Assembly: GCF_000513475.1 (NCBI RefSeq)
Contig: NC_023003.1
Coordinates: forward strand, 744,001 to 808,000
DNA from: Candidatus Babela massiliensis
GTDB lineage: Bacteria; Babelota; Babeliae; Babelales; Babelaceae
Direction: 5' to 3'
DNA length: 64,000 bases
A program made the translations under genes and the position numbers. Below are positions 9,898-19,066 of the stretch, in pieces (position 1 is the stretch's first letter; every line of letters begins with the position of its first letter). The notes below the pieces were generated by a model that saw only the letters and a program-made list of their open reading frames with translations, did not search any database and was not told the origin of the DNA.

Positions 9898-11355
9898 ATG
9901 AAAGCAAATAACTGTTTTCTTTTTATTTTAGGATTGTTTTTATTTTTTATTAATTTAGTTATCTATAGTAGAATTACATTAGAGAATATTGTTGAAAATG
10001 AAGATTCAAAATCTAAACTTCCTTTAGAAGGCTTTAACCGTAGTTTGTCAAGAGATAGCAGATTAGCTGCTGTAAGGCAATTAAGATTAGCTCAAAGATA
10101 TGGGGATCCTGGTTATAAACAATTTCAATCATCTTCTATAATGCGTTTTTATGGGTTCAGTGGTTACGAGATGCTTACTATTACTCGTCAAGGAGTTAGT
10201 GATGTAAGTATCGGTGAGTATATATATCCAGCTCGATACTTTGCAGATTCTTTTGGAAAAGATATTAATGCTCATGGAGAAACTATTATGGATGCAGCTG
10301 GAACCCGCTTTGGAATATTTTTTAACCCTATGCAAGGGCACTCAAAAAATATGTACGCTATATTAGAGCTTGATTTTAGGGGTACGAACCGTTTTACGCA
10401 ATATACAGCGAAAATTCGACATTCTTTTGGGGAAATATCTTGGGAAAGTGGGGCTTTGTTATTTGGGCAGTATTTTCATCCTCTTTTTCTCGTTGAAAGC
10501 TTTCCTCGTGTTATTAATTTTAATTTAGGAGCTCCGTTTGAGCCACAATCATTAGTGCCTCAATTACGTGTTACTCAAGAGGTTGGTCCTTGTGAATTTT
10601 TATTAGGTATAATGGGACAATCTTTTTTAAATACTTATGGTCCCAACGCTTTTAGTAATGTTTATTTAGAAGATGCTATAATACCTGATATAGCATTTGG
10701 TTTTAAGTATAGATTTGGTCTTACAGGTGAAAGTTTTTATGGTTTTGTTATAGATTATTTAAGAGTTGTACCAAGGTTATCTTCTCTTGGTGTAATTAAT
10801 GGTAACAGTGCTGCTTATAAAGTGAATGAGTATGTGGATGCTATTAGTACTGAAATATTTGGGCATAATGTTTTTCATTGGGGAGAGGTTAACTTTAAGT
10901 TTATTTTAAGTCAAAACGCTTCTAGCCAAGTTTTAATTAGTGGCTTTGCAGTTAAAACGCTTGATCCTATTACTGATTATAGAACTTATGTACCAACTAA
11001 TGCTGTAGCCTTTTGGCTAGATACTTTTTATTTATTTTATAGAACACAAATGCAATTAGGTCTATTTTTTGGTTATACTCATTATCTTGGAGCATTTACT
11101 CCATTATATATAGATCCAAGTACTGATCAACCAATTTCTTATAGTAGGCCTATAGGTAATACTGGTTTTTCAGTAGATTATGTTTATAGGGTTGCTCTAC
11201 GCTATTCTTATAATTTAGGTTCTTTTAGATGTGGGTTAGAGCTTGAATGGGATTTAATTGCTTATAGTGAGCGTTTAGATAGATATGGTCGTGGGCTTAA
11301 CCCTAAACCAGTTAATGCATTTTCTCCGATTATTTCAATTGATTATGTTTATTAG
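9898..11355 (+). CDS. Outer-membrane beta-barrel-like protein, paralogue 2 of 3
   Basis: The 485-residue protein has a signal-like N-terminus, a Ser/Arg-rich linker, and the conserved 'AVRQLRLAQRYGDPGYKQF' block at about residue 58. A long strand-rich region follows, closing with SIDYVY. It is much closer to paralogue 3 than to paralogue 1, and the leader spacers of 2 and 3 are nearly identical. That implies a recent tandem duplication of gene plus leader. The C-terminal Tyr supports an outer-membrane barrel. No catalytic motif is visible. The ATG at 9898 follows a GGAAG site. Confidence 0.78.
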   Translation: MKANNCFLFILGLFLFFINLVIYSRITLENIVENEDSKSKLPLEGFNRSLSRDSRLAAVRQLRLAQRYGDPGYKQFQSSSIMRFYGFSGYEMLTITRQGVSDVSIGEYIYPARYFADSFGKDINAHGETIMDAAGTRFGIFFNPMQGHSKNMYAILELDFRGTNRFTQYTAKIRHSFGEISWESGALLFGQYFHPLFLVESFPRVINFNLGAPFEPQSLVPQLRVTQEVGPCEFLLGIMGQSFLNTYGPNAFSNVYLEDAIIPDIAFGFKYRFGLTGESFYGFVIDYLRVVPRLSSLGVINGNSAAYKVNEYVDAISTEIFGHNVFHWGEVNFKFILSQNASSQVLISGFAVKTLDPITDYRTYVPTNAVAFWLDTFYLFYRTQMQLGLFFGYTHYLGAFTPLYIDPSTDQPISYSRPIGNTGFSVDYVYRVALRYSYNLGSFRCGLELEWDLIAYSERLDRYGRGLNPKPVNAFSPIISIDYVY

Positions 11356-11429
11356 ATTTTTTATTATTTTTTAAAAAAATGTTAATTTAAATTCTAAATC
11401 GGATGAAGTAATTTGGATTGGAAGTTGTA
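11356..11429 (+). repeat. Duplicated intergenic spacer, copy 2
   Basis: This near-copy of 9825-9897 differs by a few substitutions and one base in a T run. It ends in the GGAAG ribosome site for the third barrel gene. An upstream TTG at 11418 is in frame but lies inside the repeated spacer, so ATG 11430 is taken as the start by comparison with paralogue 2. Confidence 0.85.
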
Positions 11430-12863
11430 ATGAAAGCAAAGAATTATTTTCTTTTTATTTTAATTAATTTTGTTTTTATTGGTAATATTTTATATTGTCA
11501 AACCAATTCGGGAAATATAGTCAATAATGAGCGAGGTAATTCTGATAGATCATTATCTAAAAATAGTAGATTAGCAGCGGTAAGACAATTAAGATTAGCT
11601 CAAAGATATGGTGATCCTGGATATAAGCAATTTCAATCATCTTCTATAATGCGTTTTTATGGTTTTACTGGATATCAACTAGTCACTATTACAAGACAAG
11701 GGGTAGGTAATGTAAGTATTAATGATTATATATATCCTGCTCCTTATAATGCAGATCCACTAGGAAAAGATATAAATGCTCATGCCGAGACTATTATGGA
11801 TGCAGCAGGTAGTCGTTTTGGTATATTCTTTAATCCTTTACAAGGTCATTCAGAAGATATGTATGCTATATTAGAGCTTGATTTTAGAGGTACCCTTATT
11901 TTAACACAATATACAGCTAAGATTAGGCATTCTTTTGGAGAGCTTTCTTGGGGAAGTGGAGCTTTTTTATTTGGTCAATATTTTCATCCACTTTTTCTGG
12001 TTGAAAGTTTTCCACGCGTTGTTAATTATAATTTGGGTGCTACCTTTGAGCCCCAATCATTGGTTCCTCAATTGCGGATTACTCAGGAACTGGGATCTTG
12101 TGAATTTTTATTAGGTATAATGGGACAATCTTTTTTACAAACTTATGGGATTTCTGCAAATAATAATGTTTATTTACAAGATGCTATAGTACCGAATATA
12201 GCATTTGGTTTTAAATACCGATTAGGATCTTTAGGCGAAAGTTTTTATGGTTTTGTTATAGATTATTTAAGAGTTGTTCCAAGATTATATTCTGTTGCTG
12301 TAACTAATGGCCATATTATTACCTATAGAGTAAATGAGTATGTCGATGCTGTTAGTGCTGAGATATTTGGGCATAATGTTTTTAATTGGGGCGAGATTAA
12401 TTTTAAACTTCTTTTGAGTCAAAATGGATCAAGCCAAGCTTTAATTAGTGGTTTTGCAGTTAAAACTGTTAATACTATTACTGACTATAGAACTTATGTG
12501 CCAACTAATGCTGTAGTTTTTTGGTTAGATGCTTTTTATTTATTTCATAAATCTCAGATGCAATTAGGTATATTTTTTGGTTATACTCAATCTTTAGGAG
12601 CATTTACTTCTTTATATATCGATTCTACAACAGGTAATCCTATTGTTTATAGCATGCCTATAGCTAATCAAGGAGAGCCAATAGATTATGCTTATAGAAT
12701 TTCTACTCGTTATTCTTATGATTTAGGATCTTTTCGATTTGGTATAGAACTAGAATGGGATTTAATTGCTTATAGCAATCTTATGAACAAATATGGTAAA
12801 GGAGTCTTTCCTCAACCAGTGAATGCTTTTTGTCCTATTATTTCACTTGATTATGTTTTTTAA
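11430..12863 (+). CDS. Outer-membrane beta-barrel-like protein, paralogue 3 of 3
   Basis: The 477-residue protein has a signal-like N-terminus and the same 'AVRQLRLAQRYGDPGYKQF' block as paralogue 2. Strand-rich sequence follows and it ends in SLDYVF, again an aromatic C-terminus as in outer-membrane barrels. Differences from paralogue 2 cluster in short stretches between conserved strands, as expected for exposed loops. The palindrome at 13032 is the likely transcription end. Function is unknown; surface adhesin or porin are both possible. Confidence 0.78.
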   Translation: MKAKNYFLFILINFVFIGNILYCQTNSGNIVNNERGNSDRSLSKNSRLAAVRQLRLAQRYGDPGYKQFQSSSIMRFYGFTGYQLVTITRQGVGNVSINDYIYPAPYNADPLGKDINAHAETIMDAAGSRFGIFFNPLQGHSEDMYAILELDFRGTLILTQYTAKIRHSFGELSWGSGAFLFGQYFHPLFLVESFPRVVNYNLGATFEPQSLVPQLRITQELGSCEFLLGIMGQSFLQTYGISANNNVYLQDAIVPNIAFGFKYRLGSLGESFYGFVIDYLRVVPRLYSVAVTNGHIITYRVNEYVDAVSAEIFGHNVFNWGEINFKLLLSQNGSSQALISGFAVKTVNTITDYRTYVPTNAVVFWLDAFYLFHKSQMQLGIFFGYTQSLGAFTSLYIDSTTGNPIVYSMPIANQGEPIDYAYRISTRYSYDLGSFRFGIELEWDLIAYSNLMNKYGKGVFPQPVNAFCPIISLDYVF

Positions 12864-13031
12864 ATGTATTTACAAATTGTTTTTTATTTATTGTGAGGTG
12901 TATCTATTTAAACAGAAATAGCACATTAACTAGAGCTTAAATGGTTTAAAATAATAGGCATGTGGATTAAAAAGATTTTAAGAACTGTAATATTATTCTA
13001 AATTGTTATTGCTGAAATTTAAAAATTATAA

Positions 13032-13077
13032 ATTTTAATAAATTAGATAATTATATAATTATCTAATTTATTAAAAT
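13032..13077. terminator. Perfect 46-bp palindrome, bidirectional terminator candidate
   Basis: The left arm (13032-13054) and right arm (13055-13077) are exact reverse complements with no loop. It lies between the converging barrel gene and the Ig-like gene, 12 bp from the latter's stop. It is entirely A/T apart from one G/C pair, so RNA hairpin stability is modest. A bidirectional terminator is the simplest reading; a protein-binding palindrome is not excluded. Confidence 0.6.
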
Positions 13078-13089
13078 CAATTCTTTATT

Positions 13090-13425
13090 TTAATGAACAA
13101 TCACAGAAGCATTAGCGGAAAATGTACCACTTGAAGTTTTTACTGTGAAAGTATAAACTCCATCATTAATTCCAGGATAAACATTATTTACTACAAGTCT
13201 CATTGTATTATCTAATTTAAAACCTCTAGGTCCTGTCCATCCACAATACAAAATTGTACTTCCAGAAGTATTAACTCCTGCTTGAACCTGAGCTGTTCCT
13301 CCAGGAGAAACTATTACATTTCCATTATAAGGTTCTAAACTTATAGTCACAGCGTTTAGACTAGCTATGAAGCAAGAAGCTACTAAATTTAGAGCAAAAA
13401 TTCTGCTTATTTTTAATAAATTCAT
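13090..13425 (-). CDS. Small exported Ig-like beta-sandwich protein
   Basis: This 111-residue protein has a signal peptide of about 25 residues ending in a Leu-Asn-Ala-type site. The mature part of about 85 residues looks like one immunoglobulin-like domain: 'VIVSPGGTAQVQAGV', a CGW strand, and a closing 'GVYTFTVKTSSGTFSANASV' typical of strands F and G. A single Cys means no internal disulphide. It is monocistronic, with a 420-bp divergent spacer upstream. It may be a surface or periplasmic binding domain; the partner is unknown. Confidence 0.65.
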   Translation of the reverse strand: MNLLKISRIFALNLVASCFIASLNAVTISLEPYNGNVIVSPGGTAQVQAGVNTSGSTILYCGWTGPRGFKLDNTMRLVVNNVYPGINDGVYTFTVKTSSGTFSANASVIVH

Positions 13426-13846
13426 TTTTTTTATCCTTTCATTTGATTAGGCTTAAAATAATATTTTCAGATTAATAATAAAGTTTTGATTTCAATTCTG
13501 CCGAATTTAAGTATACATTTAAATAAGAAGAGTTTGATTAAAGCGAAAAGATTGCAAATTTAAAAGTCTTAAATCATTACAACTTTAAATATTCAATAAA
13601 ATAAAGAGATTGTAAAATGAAATCTTTATTACTGTATAATTTATAATTTTATTAAAATATTGTTTTTAAATCAATGATTTTAATAAATAATGATGATTTT
13701 TTACAGTAAAAATATATTTAAATTTAATGCATAGATATAGTGTTCTTCTTATTTCTTAAATATGATTTAAGTACTCTTGTTTAAATTATTTTTTATTTAT
13801 GTAAATTAATATATAAATGATTTACTTACTATAAGAGGGATAAATT
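13426..13846. other. Divergent intergenic spacer, 421 bp
   Basis: This separates the minus-strand Ig-like gene from the plus-strand propeller-like gene, so it should hold both promoters. It is very AT-rich and I see no conserved reading frame, RNA gene or clear repeat. A GAGGGATAAATT ribosome site ends it before ATG 13847. Confidence 0.5.
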
Positions 13847-14497
13847 ATGAAAAATAATATGTTAAATATTGCTATTTTCATGTTTTTAAGTTTAATGACT
13901 CACATATTTTATGGAAATTTTATTATTTCTTATAAGCAAGGCGGAACCTATTTATACGATAGTAGCGGAGAGGAAATTAAATGTTTGTCTTCATTTATTA
14001 AAGCAGATAAAATTAAATGGTCTAAAGACAGAAGCCATAGTATTGTATCCTTTGAGCCAGGAGCAGTTTGTTTGTATGACTTTAATGGTAATGAAATTAA
14101 ATGTATTTCTCATTTAACAAAGGCTCAAAAAATAAAATGGGCTCCTGATGGCAAGAGCTTTCTAATATTTTATCCATTATGGGGTGTTTATTTATATGAT
14201 ATTAATGGAAATGAAATACAGCATATCTCTGCTTCTACAGCTGATAAAATAAAATGGTCATGTGATTCAAAAGCTTTTGTTATATACTATTCATCTATAA
14301 AATATGTTTTAACTCCAGGAATTTATTTATACGATTGTAAAGGAAAAGAAATAAATCGAATATCTTATAATAGAGTAGAAAAAATTAAGTCAATTGATGA
14401 TGGTTTTGTAATTTCTTATATAGATGGTGGAGTAGATTTTATAAAAAAAGAGAAGCGTACTTTAGCTAATATACATAGTGCTGATTATATAGAGTGA
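13847..14497 (+). CDS. Exported WD40/TolB-like repeat protein
   Basis: The 216-residue protein has a signal-like N-terminus. At least four repeats of about 40 residues follow, each with the pattern Gly-x-[YV]-Leu-Tyr-Asp-xxGxEIxxIS and then a KIKWSxDxxxx[VI]xxY strand ('KIKWAPDGKSFLIFY' is one). This is the signature of TolB/WD40-like beta-propeller blades. With about four blades the chain is short for a closed propeller, so it may be partial, oligomeric or decaying. It is likely periplasmic or secreted and probably a protein-binding scaffold. No enzyme motif is seen. Confidence 0.68.
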   Translation: MKNNMLNIAIFMFLSLMTHIFYGNFIISYKQGGTYLYDSSGEEIKCLSSFIKADKIKWSKDRSHSIVSFEPGAVCLYDFNGNEIKCISHLTKAQKIKWAPDGKSFLIFYPLWGVYLYDINGNEIQHISASTADKIKWSCDSKAFVIYYSSIKYVLTPGIYLYDCKGKEINRISYNRVEKIKSIDDGFVISYIDGGVDFIKKEKRTLANIHSADYIE

Positions 14498-14592
14498 TTA
14501 TAATATAATTAAAATTTGATACTTTTTGAAAAAATATATAAAGTAAGATGATTTATAAAATAATAATTCTAAATAGTTTAACGAAAGGTGCT

Positions 14593-16038
14593 ATGAAAAA
14601 GTATATTTTATATCTATCATTTTGCTCATTAATTTTTATAAATATTATAAATACACTTGAGCAGGATTTTTTTAAAAATATTTTGCAGAATAAAAAATCT
14701 TTAAAACATAAAAACTTAATTTCTAAGAATCAAAAAAATGAAACTGTAGAAAGTATATTAGAAAAATTAGAGCAAGAAGATACACAATTTGTCTCATTTA
14801 CTTTTGTTAATTTGTTTGGAGACTTGAAGGAAATTATAGTACCTTTTGATAAGGCAAAAAGTGCTTTTATCAATGGTTTAACATTTGATAGTTCTTCAAT
14901 CCCAGGTTATTTTTCAACAGAAGAAAGTGATATGATTTTAAAACCTGATTTAAGTACTTTAAGATTTTTGCCATGGACTTCGGATCTTCATAAGACAGCT
15001 TGGGTTATATGTGATATTTATAAAGATCGAAATACTTTATATGAATCAGACTCTCGATATATCTTAAAAAAAGCTATAAAAGAACTAAATCTGATTAACT
15101 GTAAGTGTAATATTGGTGTTGAATTAGAATTCTTTTTATACAAAAATTCTGAGCCACTTGATAATAAAAAATATATAGATCCTGATGAAATATATTCAAG
15201 ACAGCAAGAAAATCATATTATAATTCATACCCTTAAGGGCATGGGCGTAGATGTTGAAAAATTTCATCATGAAGTAGCTCCTGGTCAATATGAATTTAGT
15301 ATAAAGTATGATAATGCACTTGAAATTGCAGATCAAGTCATTATTTCTAAATATGCCCTTAAAGTTCTTGCCAATCAATTAGGATATCAAGTAATTTTTT
15401 TACCTAAACCAATTTATGGTAAAAATGGTAGTGCTATGCATATACATTATAGTATTTATGATAATCTTGAAAATAAAAATGCTTTTTATTCTTGTGACAA
15501 TGATTATAATTTCTCCGATTTAGGTAAGAAATTTTTGGCCGGTAATTTATCTTATATAAAAGAATTTAGTGCTATATTAAATCCATTAATTAATTCTTAT
15601 AAGCGCTTAGTGCCTGATTTTGAGGCTCCTGTTTATATTTGTTGGGGACTTAAAAATAGATCTGCATTGTTTAGATTACCTTTAATGCACGATGAACCTG
15701 ATAAAGCAATGAGAATTGAAATTAGAAGTCCCGATGTTAATTGTAATCCTTATTTAGCTTTTTCAGCGATTATTAAGACAGGCTTAAAGGGTATTAAAGA
15801 AGATTTAATTTTAAATAAACCTATTACTCAAAATTTATTTAAATTAGATGTAAGTAAAATACGAGACATGAATATTAAGGTTTTGCCTAAAAATTTATCT
15901 CAAGCTTTAGATGTTATGCAAGATAGTCAAATGGTAAAAGATTTATTAACACCTAAAGGGTTTGAGGAATATATTAAAGTCAAACGGCAAGAGTGCGCTA
16001 ACTTCAATAGTGCAGTTACTAATTGGGAATTAAATTAA
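14593..16038 (+). CDS. Glutamine synthetase with N-terminal signal-like segment
   Basis: The 481-residue protein makes glutamine from glutamate, ammonia and ATP. GS motifs are present: FDSSSIPG about 98, ESDM about 111, VELEFFL, HHEVAPGQYE, NGSAMHIH (family: NGSGMHxH), YKRLVPDFEAP, NRSALFRLP and RIEIRSPD. All main metal- and substrate-binding Glu/His/Arg positions seem kept. Unusually, residues 1-20 are a strongly hydrophobic signal-like stretch followed by a Lys/Asn-rich linker before the catalytic fold. ATG 14593 follows AAAGGTG; an earlier in-frame ATG at 14548 would put a second hydrophobic stretch in front. Export or membrane anchoring is inferred and would be odd for an ATP-using enzyme. 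Confidence 0.88.
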   Translation: MKKYILYLSFCSLIFINIINTLEQDFFKNILQNKKSLKHKNLISKNQKNETVESILEKLEQEDTQFVSFTFVNLFGDLKEIIVPFDKAKSAFINGLTFDSSSIPGYFSTEESDMILKPDLSTLRFLPWTSDLHKTAWVICDIYKDRNTLYESDSRYILKKAIKELNLINCKCNIGVELEFFLYKNSEPLDNKKYIDPDEIYSRQQENHIIIHTLKGMGVDVEKFHHEVAPGQYEFSIKYDNALEIADQVIISKYALKVLANQLGYQVIFLPKPIYGKNGSAMHIHYSIYDNLENKNAFYSCDNDYNFSDLGKKFLAGNLSYIKEFSAILNPLINSYKRLVPDFEAPVYICWGLKNRSALFRLPLMHDEPDKAMRIEIRSPDVNCNPYLAFSAIIKTGLKGIKEDLILNKPITQNLFKLDVSKIRDMNIKVLPKNLSQALDVMQDSQMVKDLLTPKGFEEYIKVKRQECANFNSAVTNWELN

Positions 16039-16062
16039 TACTAATAACAAAATCATGATTAA

Positions 16063-16404
16063 CTAAGAGATAGAATCTAATTGAAAGCCTTCGATACTTA
16101 AAGCCTCACTAATTATATCTTGATCTATAACTTTATCAGGTAAGTAAATTAATTCTATTCTTTTATTTTCAAAGTATTTATTTATATGAATAAAATTATT
16201 TTTTTCAAATTGTGCTTGAATGACCCCATCTATTTTACTAAGTGCTTCAAGAGCAGATTGAGCACAAAATTCGCATTCTATGCCTTTGACTTTAATGTAT
16301 GCTATTTTCTCTTCATTTAGTAATTCTAAGTTGTTCTTTTTTAATGATATTTGCCGACAAGACGGTAATAAAAAAACTAGCAAAACAAAATAAAATTTTT
16401 TCAC
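16063..16404 (-). CDS. Lipoprotein with HMA-like CxxC domain
   Basis: This 113-residue protein has a signal peptide with a lipobox-like LLPSC, so Cys16 is probably lipidated. Residues about 33-70 resemble a heavy-metal-associated domain, 'IKVKGIECEFCAQSALEAL', with the CxxC pair as CEFC in place and the following 'IDGVIQAQF' strand. HMA domains bind Cu(I) or similar ions. The C-terminal 40 residues complete a plausible ferredoxin-like fold. It converges on the glutamine synthetase gene with a 24-bp gap. Periplasmic metal binding is the best guess. Confidence 0.72.
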   Translation of the reverse strand: MKKFYFVLLVFLLPSCRQISLKKNNLELLNEEKIAYIKVKGIECEFCAQSALEALSKIDGVIQAQFEKNNFIHINKYFENKRIELIYLPDKVIDQDIISEALSIEGFQLDSIS

Positions 16405-16502
16405 CTTAATTTTTCGCTTTAATAAATGTTAAGATATCTTAAAATTAATAACAATTATAGCATTTTATTAATTTTAAGAGAATTTTAATTTTTAAATTAA
16501 TA

Positions 16503-17585
16503 CTAAGAGATTGTACAATTTCCTTGTTCATGATCTAAATCTTTAGTGGTTGGTTTTTTTGCGAATAACTTTATTAAGTTTGAATGACTTAGTTTTTTAG
16601 CTAATTCTTGTGGAGAAGATCCATTTTTATTTGCTATAGTTGGATCTGCGCCATGTTCTAGTAGTAAAATAACTATTTCTTCACAATTAAATATTGTAGG
16701 ATATATTAAAGCAGTATTTCCATTTAGATCTTTAGCGTTTATGTTAATTATAGTTTTAACTACAAGTAATTTAACAAAATCTATTAGTCCGTAATAACAA
16801 GCTAATATCAGTGGAGTCGTTCCAGTGCTAGATTGCATATTAATATCAATATCAGGTTGGTCTATCAAAATTTTAAATATCTCTAGGTTTCCTCTACTGA
16901 TTGTTTGTAATAATGTATTGTTATCTCCTAAAAAATCTTTTGTATTAACATCAACTCTTTTGTCGTTGATCAAAAGTTTTGCTATTTCGTTATTGTGATA
17001 AAGAATAGCTGTACTTAAGGCTGTCTCTCCCCAGTTTCCTTGTTCATTAATATTAGTTTTATTGTGTTGTATGATTAATTTAGCTATTTCATTATGCTTA
17101 TGTTCTATTGCCAATATTAATGGAGTTTTGTTATTGATATCGCTTTTGATTTTGATATTAATTTCAATATCAGGATGAGATAATAAAATTTGGCATAATG
17201 TTATAAAATTCTTACCTGCTATCCAATGTAATAGGCTTATACCATTTTTATTACAAAAATTTACGTTAATATTATAATCAATAAGATACTTAAGTATTAT
17301 TTTATTTAAATCATTTGATTTTGCTATATTTAGAAACCTTTGATTAGTATTTGAAATTTTTCCCAAAAAAGAAACCAATTCTTGAAAGAGTTCAATAGTA
17401 TTATCTTTATTTGCTTCAAATATATCTTTTATTGTTAAATCTAATATGTTTAAAGTGATTTCATCTGGATAACTTAATAAATTAAGCTGTTCAGAATTAG
17501 TATCCATGTCAATATTCATAACCATTATTTTATCAGACATTATTATTAATAAGAAGATTATCGAATGGTTTATTAAATTTTTCAT
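16503..17585 (-). CDS. Exported ankyrin-repeat protein with F-box-like segment
   Basis: This protein of about 360 residues has a signal-like N-terminus. Its segment 'LLSYPDEITLNILDLTI' around residue 35 resembles the start of an F-box. About seven ankyrin repeats follow (residues ~115-345), for example 'NNKTPLILAIEHKHNEIAKL' and GNTALIYPTIFN. ATG 17585 overlaps the upstream ankyrin gene's TGA by four bases (ATGA), which supports this start over ATG 17594. F-box proteins recruit SCF ubiquitin ligases in eukaryotes; ankyrin repeats would bind the target. The F-box call is weak. Confidence 0.78.
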   Translation of the reverse strand: MKNLINHSIIFLLIIMSDKIMVMNIDMDTNSEQLNLLSYPDEITLNILDLTIKDIFEANKDNTIELFQELVSFLGKISNTNQRFLNIAKSNDLNKIILKYLIDYNINVNFCNKNGISLLHWIAGKNFITLCQILLSHPDIEINIKIKSDINNKTPLILAIEHKHNEIAKLIIQHNKTNINEQGNWGETALSTAILYHNNEIAKLLINDKRVDVNTKDFLGDNNTLLQTISRGNLEIFKILIDQPDIDINMQSSTGTTPLILACYYGLIDFVKLLVVKTIININAKDLNGNTALIYPTIFNCEEIVILLLEHGADPTIANKNGSSPQELAKKLSHSNLIKLFAKKPTTKDLDHEQGNCTIS

Positions 17586-18484
17586 GTTAAGCACTTTCTT
17601 ATTTTATGTTCTTGGAATAAGTTAATTAGATTGTTATAAATATTTATTAAAGTTTTGTTTTTTACTATACAACTTATATTATAAGATTTTATGACTATAG
17701 TCTCTGCGGTATCTCCTTGATTATCAGTTAAATCAGCATCAATTTCTTTTTGTTCAAGAAGCATTTCAACTATATTATATAATCCTAAATGTGATGCTAA
17801 AAATAGGGCTGTAAATCCGTCTTGATCTTTCAAATTAATATTTGTATAGGGATGTGATAAAATCAAGGTCAAAGCTTCTGCATTATTATTACTCGCAGCT
17901 ATCATTAAAGCGGTTCTTTTATATTTATTTTTATCATTAATATCGATATTGTTATTTCTATATTTGATTATATATTTAATAGCTTTTATTCTATTTGGTT
18001 GTTCAGCAGCGATCATTAAAGCATTTTGTTTATCATTGTTTTTAAGATTTATATTAGTTTTTGGATATTTAATAAGAAATTTACTTATATTTTTGTAGTT
18101 CAAATTTATTGCTTGTATTAAAGGGCTGTCACCAGTTTTATTTTGAGTATTGACATCTATTTTATAGTATTTAAAATACTTTGATAAAATTTTATTTATG
18201 TCCCCAAATTTAAAGCTACATGATTTATACTGTTGGTTTAAGTGTGCACTGCTATCGATGTCTAAAATTTCTGCCAAAGAATGTATTAAATAAAATATAT
18301 TACTTCTGCTTTCTTTGATCTTAATTTTTATCAATTTATCAAAATAATTTAGCATAATGGTATTTGATAAATCTAAAGTACACTCATAATCTTTTTGTTT
18401 TTGCATAGACCAAAGAGTTTTGTTATTTAAATAAATAAAGCTATAGATGATTATCAAACTAAAGGTTGTGATTTTATTTTTCAT
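17582..18484 (-). CDS. Exported ankyrin-repeat protein
   Basis: The 300-residue protein has a signal-like N-terminus ending in Leu-Trp-Ser-Met. A helical region of about 70 residues follows, laid out like the start of its downstream partner. About five ankyrin repeats cover residues ~110-270, e.g. 'YKRTALMIAASNNNAEALTL' and DQDGFTALFLASHLG. The 4-bp ATGA overlap with the next gene implies coupled translation of two related ankyrin proteins. It likely binds a protein in the periplasm or outside the cell; the target is unknown. Confidence 0.8.
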   Translation of the reverse strand: MKNKITTFSLIIIYSFIYLNNKTLWSMQKQKDYECTLDLSNTIMLNYFDKLIKIKIKESRSNIFYLIHSLAEILDIDSSAHLNQQYKSCSFKFGDINKILSKYFKYYKIDVNTQNKTGDSPLIQAINLNYKNISKFLIKYPKTNINLKNNDKQNALMIAAEQPNRIKAIKYIIKYRNNNIDINDKNKYKRTALMIAASNNNAEALTLILSHPYTNINLKDQDGFTALFLASHLGLYNIVEMLLEQKEIDADLTDNQGDTAETIVIKSYNISCIVKNKTLINIYNNLINLFQEHKIRKCLT

Positions 18485-18683
18485 GTTTAATATATTTTAA
18501 ATTATTTTTTAGTTTGTGGCTTTAGTTTAGAGTTTATACTGAATAAAATTAAATTGAAATAGATTAAATTTAGACAAGTTTGATAATATTTATTGTAATA
18601 TACTGTACTTGACATTAGATCAATTGATTGATACTATTCTCAAGATTAAATAAGAATATAAAATATTAGTAATGTCCCTAAAC

Positions 18684-18742
18684 GAACAATACAGCAAGTA
18701 TTGTTCACCCCCTAACCCTTCAGCTTTTTATAAGTTGAAGGG
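18684..18742. terminator. Two adjacent hairpins downstream of PilP-like gene
   Basis: Hairpin 1 (18684-18706) pairs GAACAATAC with GTATTGTTC around a 5-base loop. Hairpin 2 (18716-18742) pairs CCCTTCAGCT with AGTTGAAGGG with one wobble. They lie just after the minus-strand pilO/pilP-like pair and upstream of the ankyrin pair. A C-rich linker separates them. Terminator or processing structure is likely; the U-tract is weak on either strand. Confidence 0.5.
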
Positions 18743-18745
18743 ATT

Positions 18746-19054
18746 TTATTCATCCAATATGATTAACTCATTATTGTTTTCATCTTGTATTATAATGTAA
18801 TTACTTACAATATCTATTATTTTATAATTAAGAATATTGTCTCCTGGTTGAACTATTTTTATATTATTATCTATATTTATTATTGCGAAATTTTTAAAGT
18901 TTTTTGTGGATTTATTATTAATTTTGGCAATGCCGTTAAAATTTATATTATTGCAATGGATTTCTGAAAATGAAAAAGGATTTCTTAAAGTTATCGAATT
19001 TATAGTGATACTTGTAAAGATAAAACAAAAAAATAAAATTTTTACAATAAACAT
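18746..19054 (-). CDS. PilP/GspC-like small periplasmic protein
   Basis: This 102-residue protein has one N-terminal hydrophobic segment, then 'LRNPFSF', a short FNGIA strand, 'AIINIDNN', the motif 'IVQPGDNILNYKIIDI', and a strand pair ending in LIILDE. This order (NPF, LxGI, VxxGDxI, xxI) is that of the HR/PilP beta domain found in PilP and type II secretion GspC/P proteins. The PilO-like gene lies 12 bp upstream on the same strand. Together they suggest an inner-membrane alignment piece of a type IV pilus or related machine. Sequence divergence is high. Confidence 0.6.
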   Translation of the reverse strand: MFIVKILFFCFIFTSITINSITLRNPFSFSEIHCNNINFNGIAKINNKSTKNFKNFAIINIDNNIKIVQPGDNILNYKIIDIVSNYIIIQDENNNELIILDE

Positions 19055-19066
19055 AATACTTTTAAT

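Noticed and set aside
18684-18742. tRNA-like fold
   Set aside because: Two simple hairpins with no acceptor stem, T-loop or CCA-type end.
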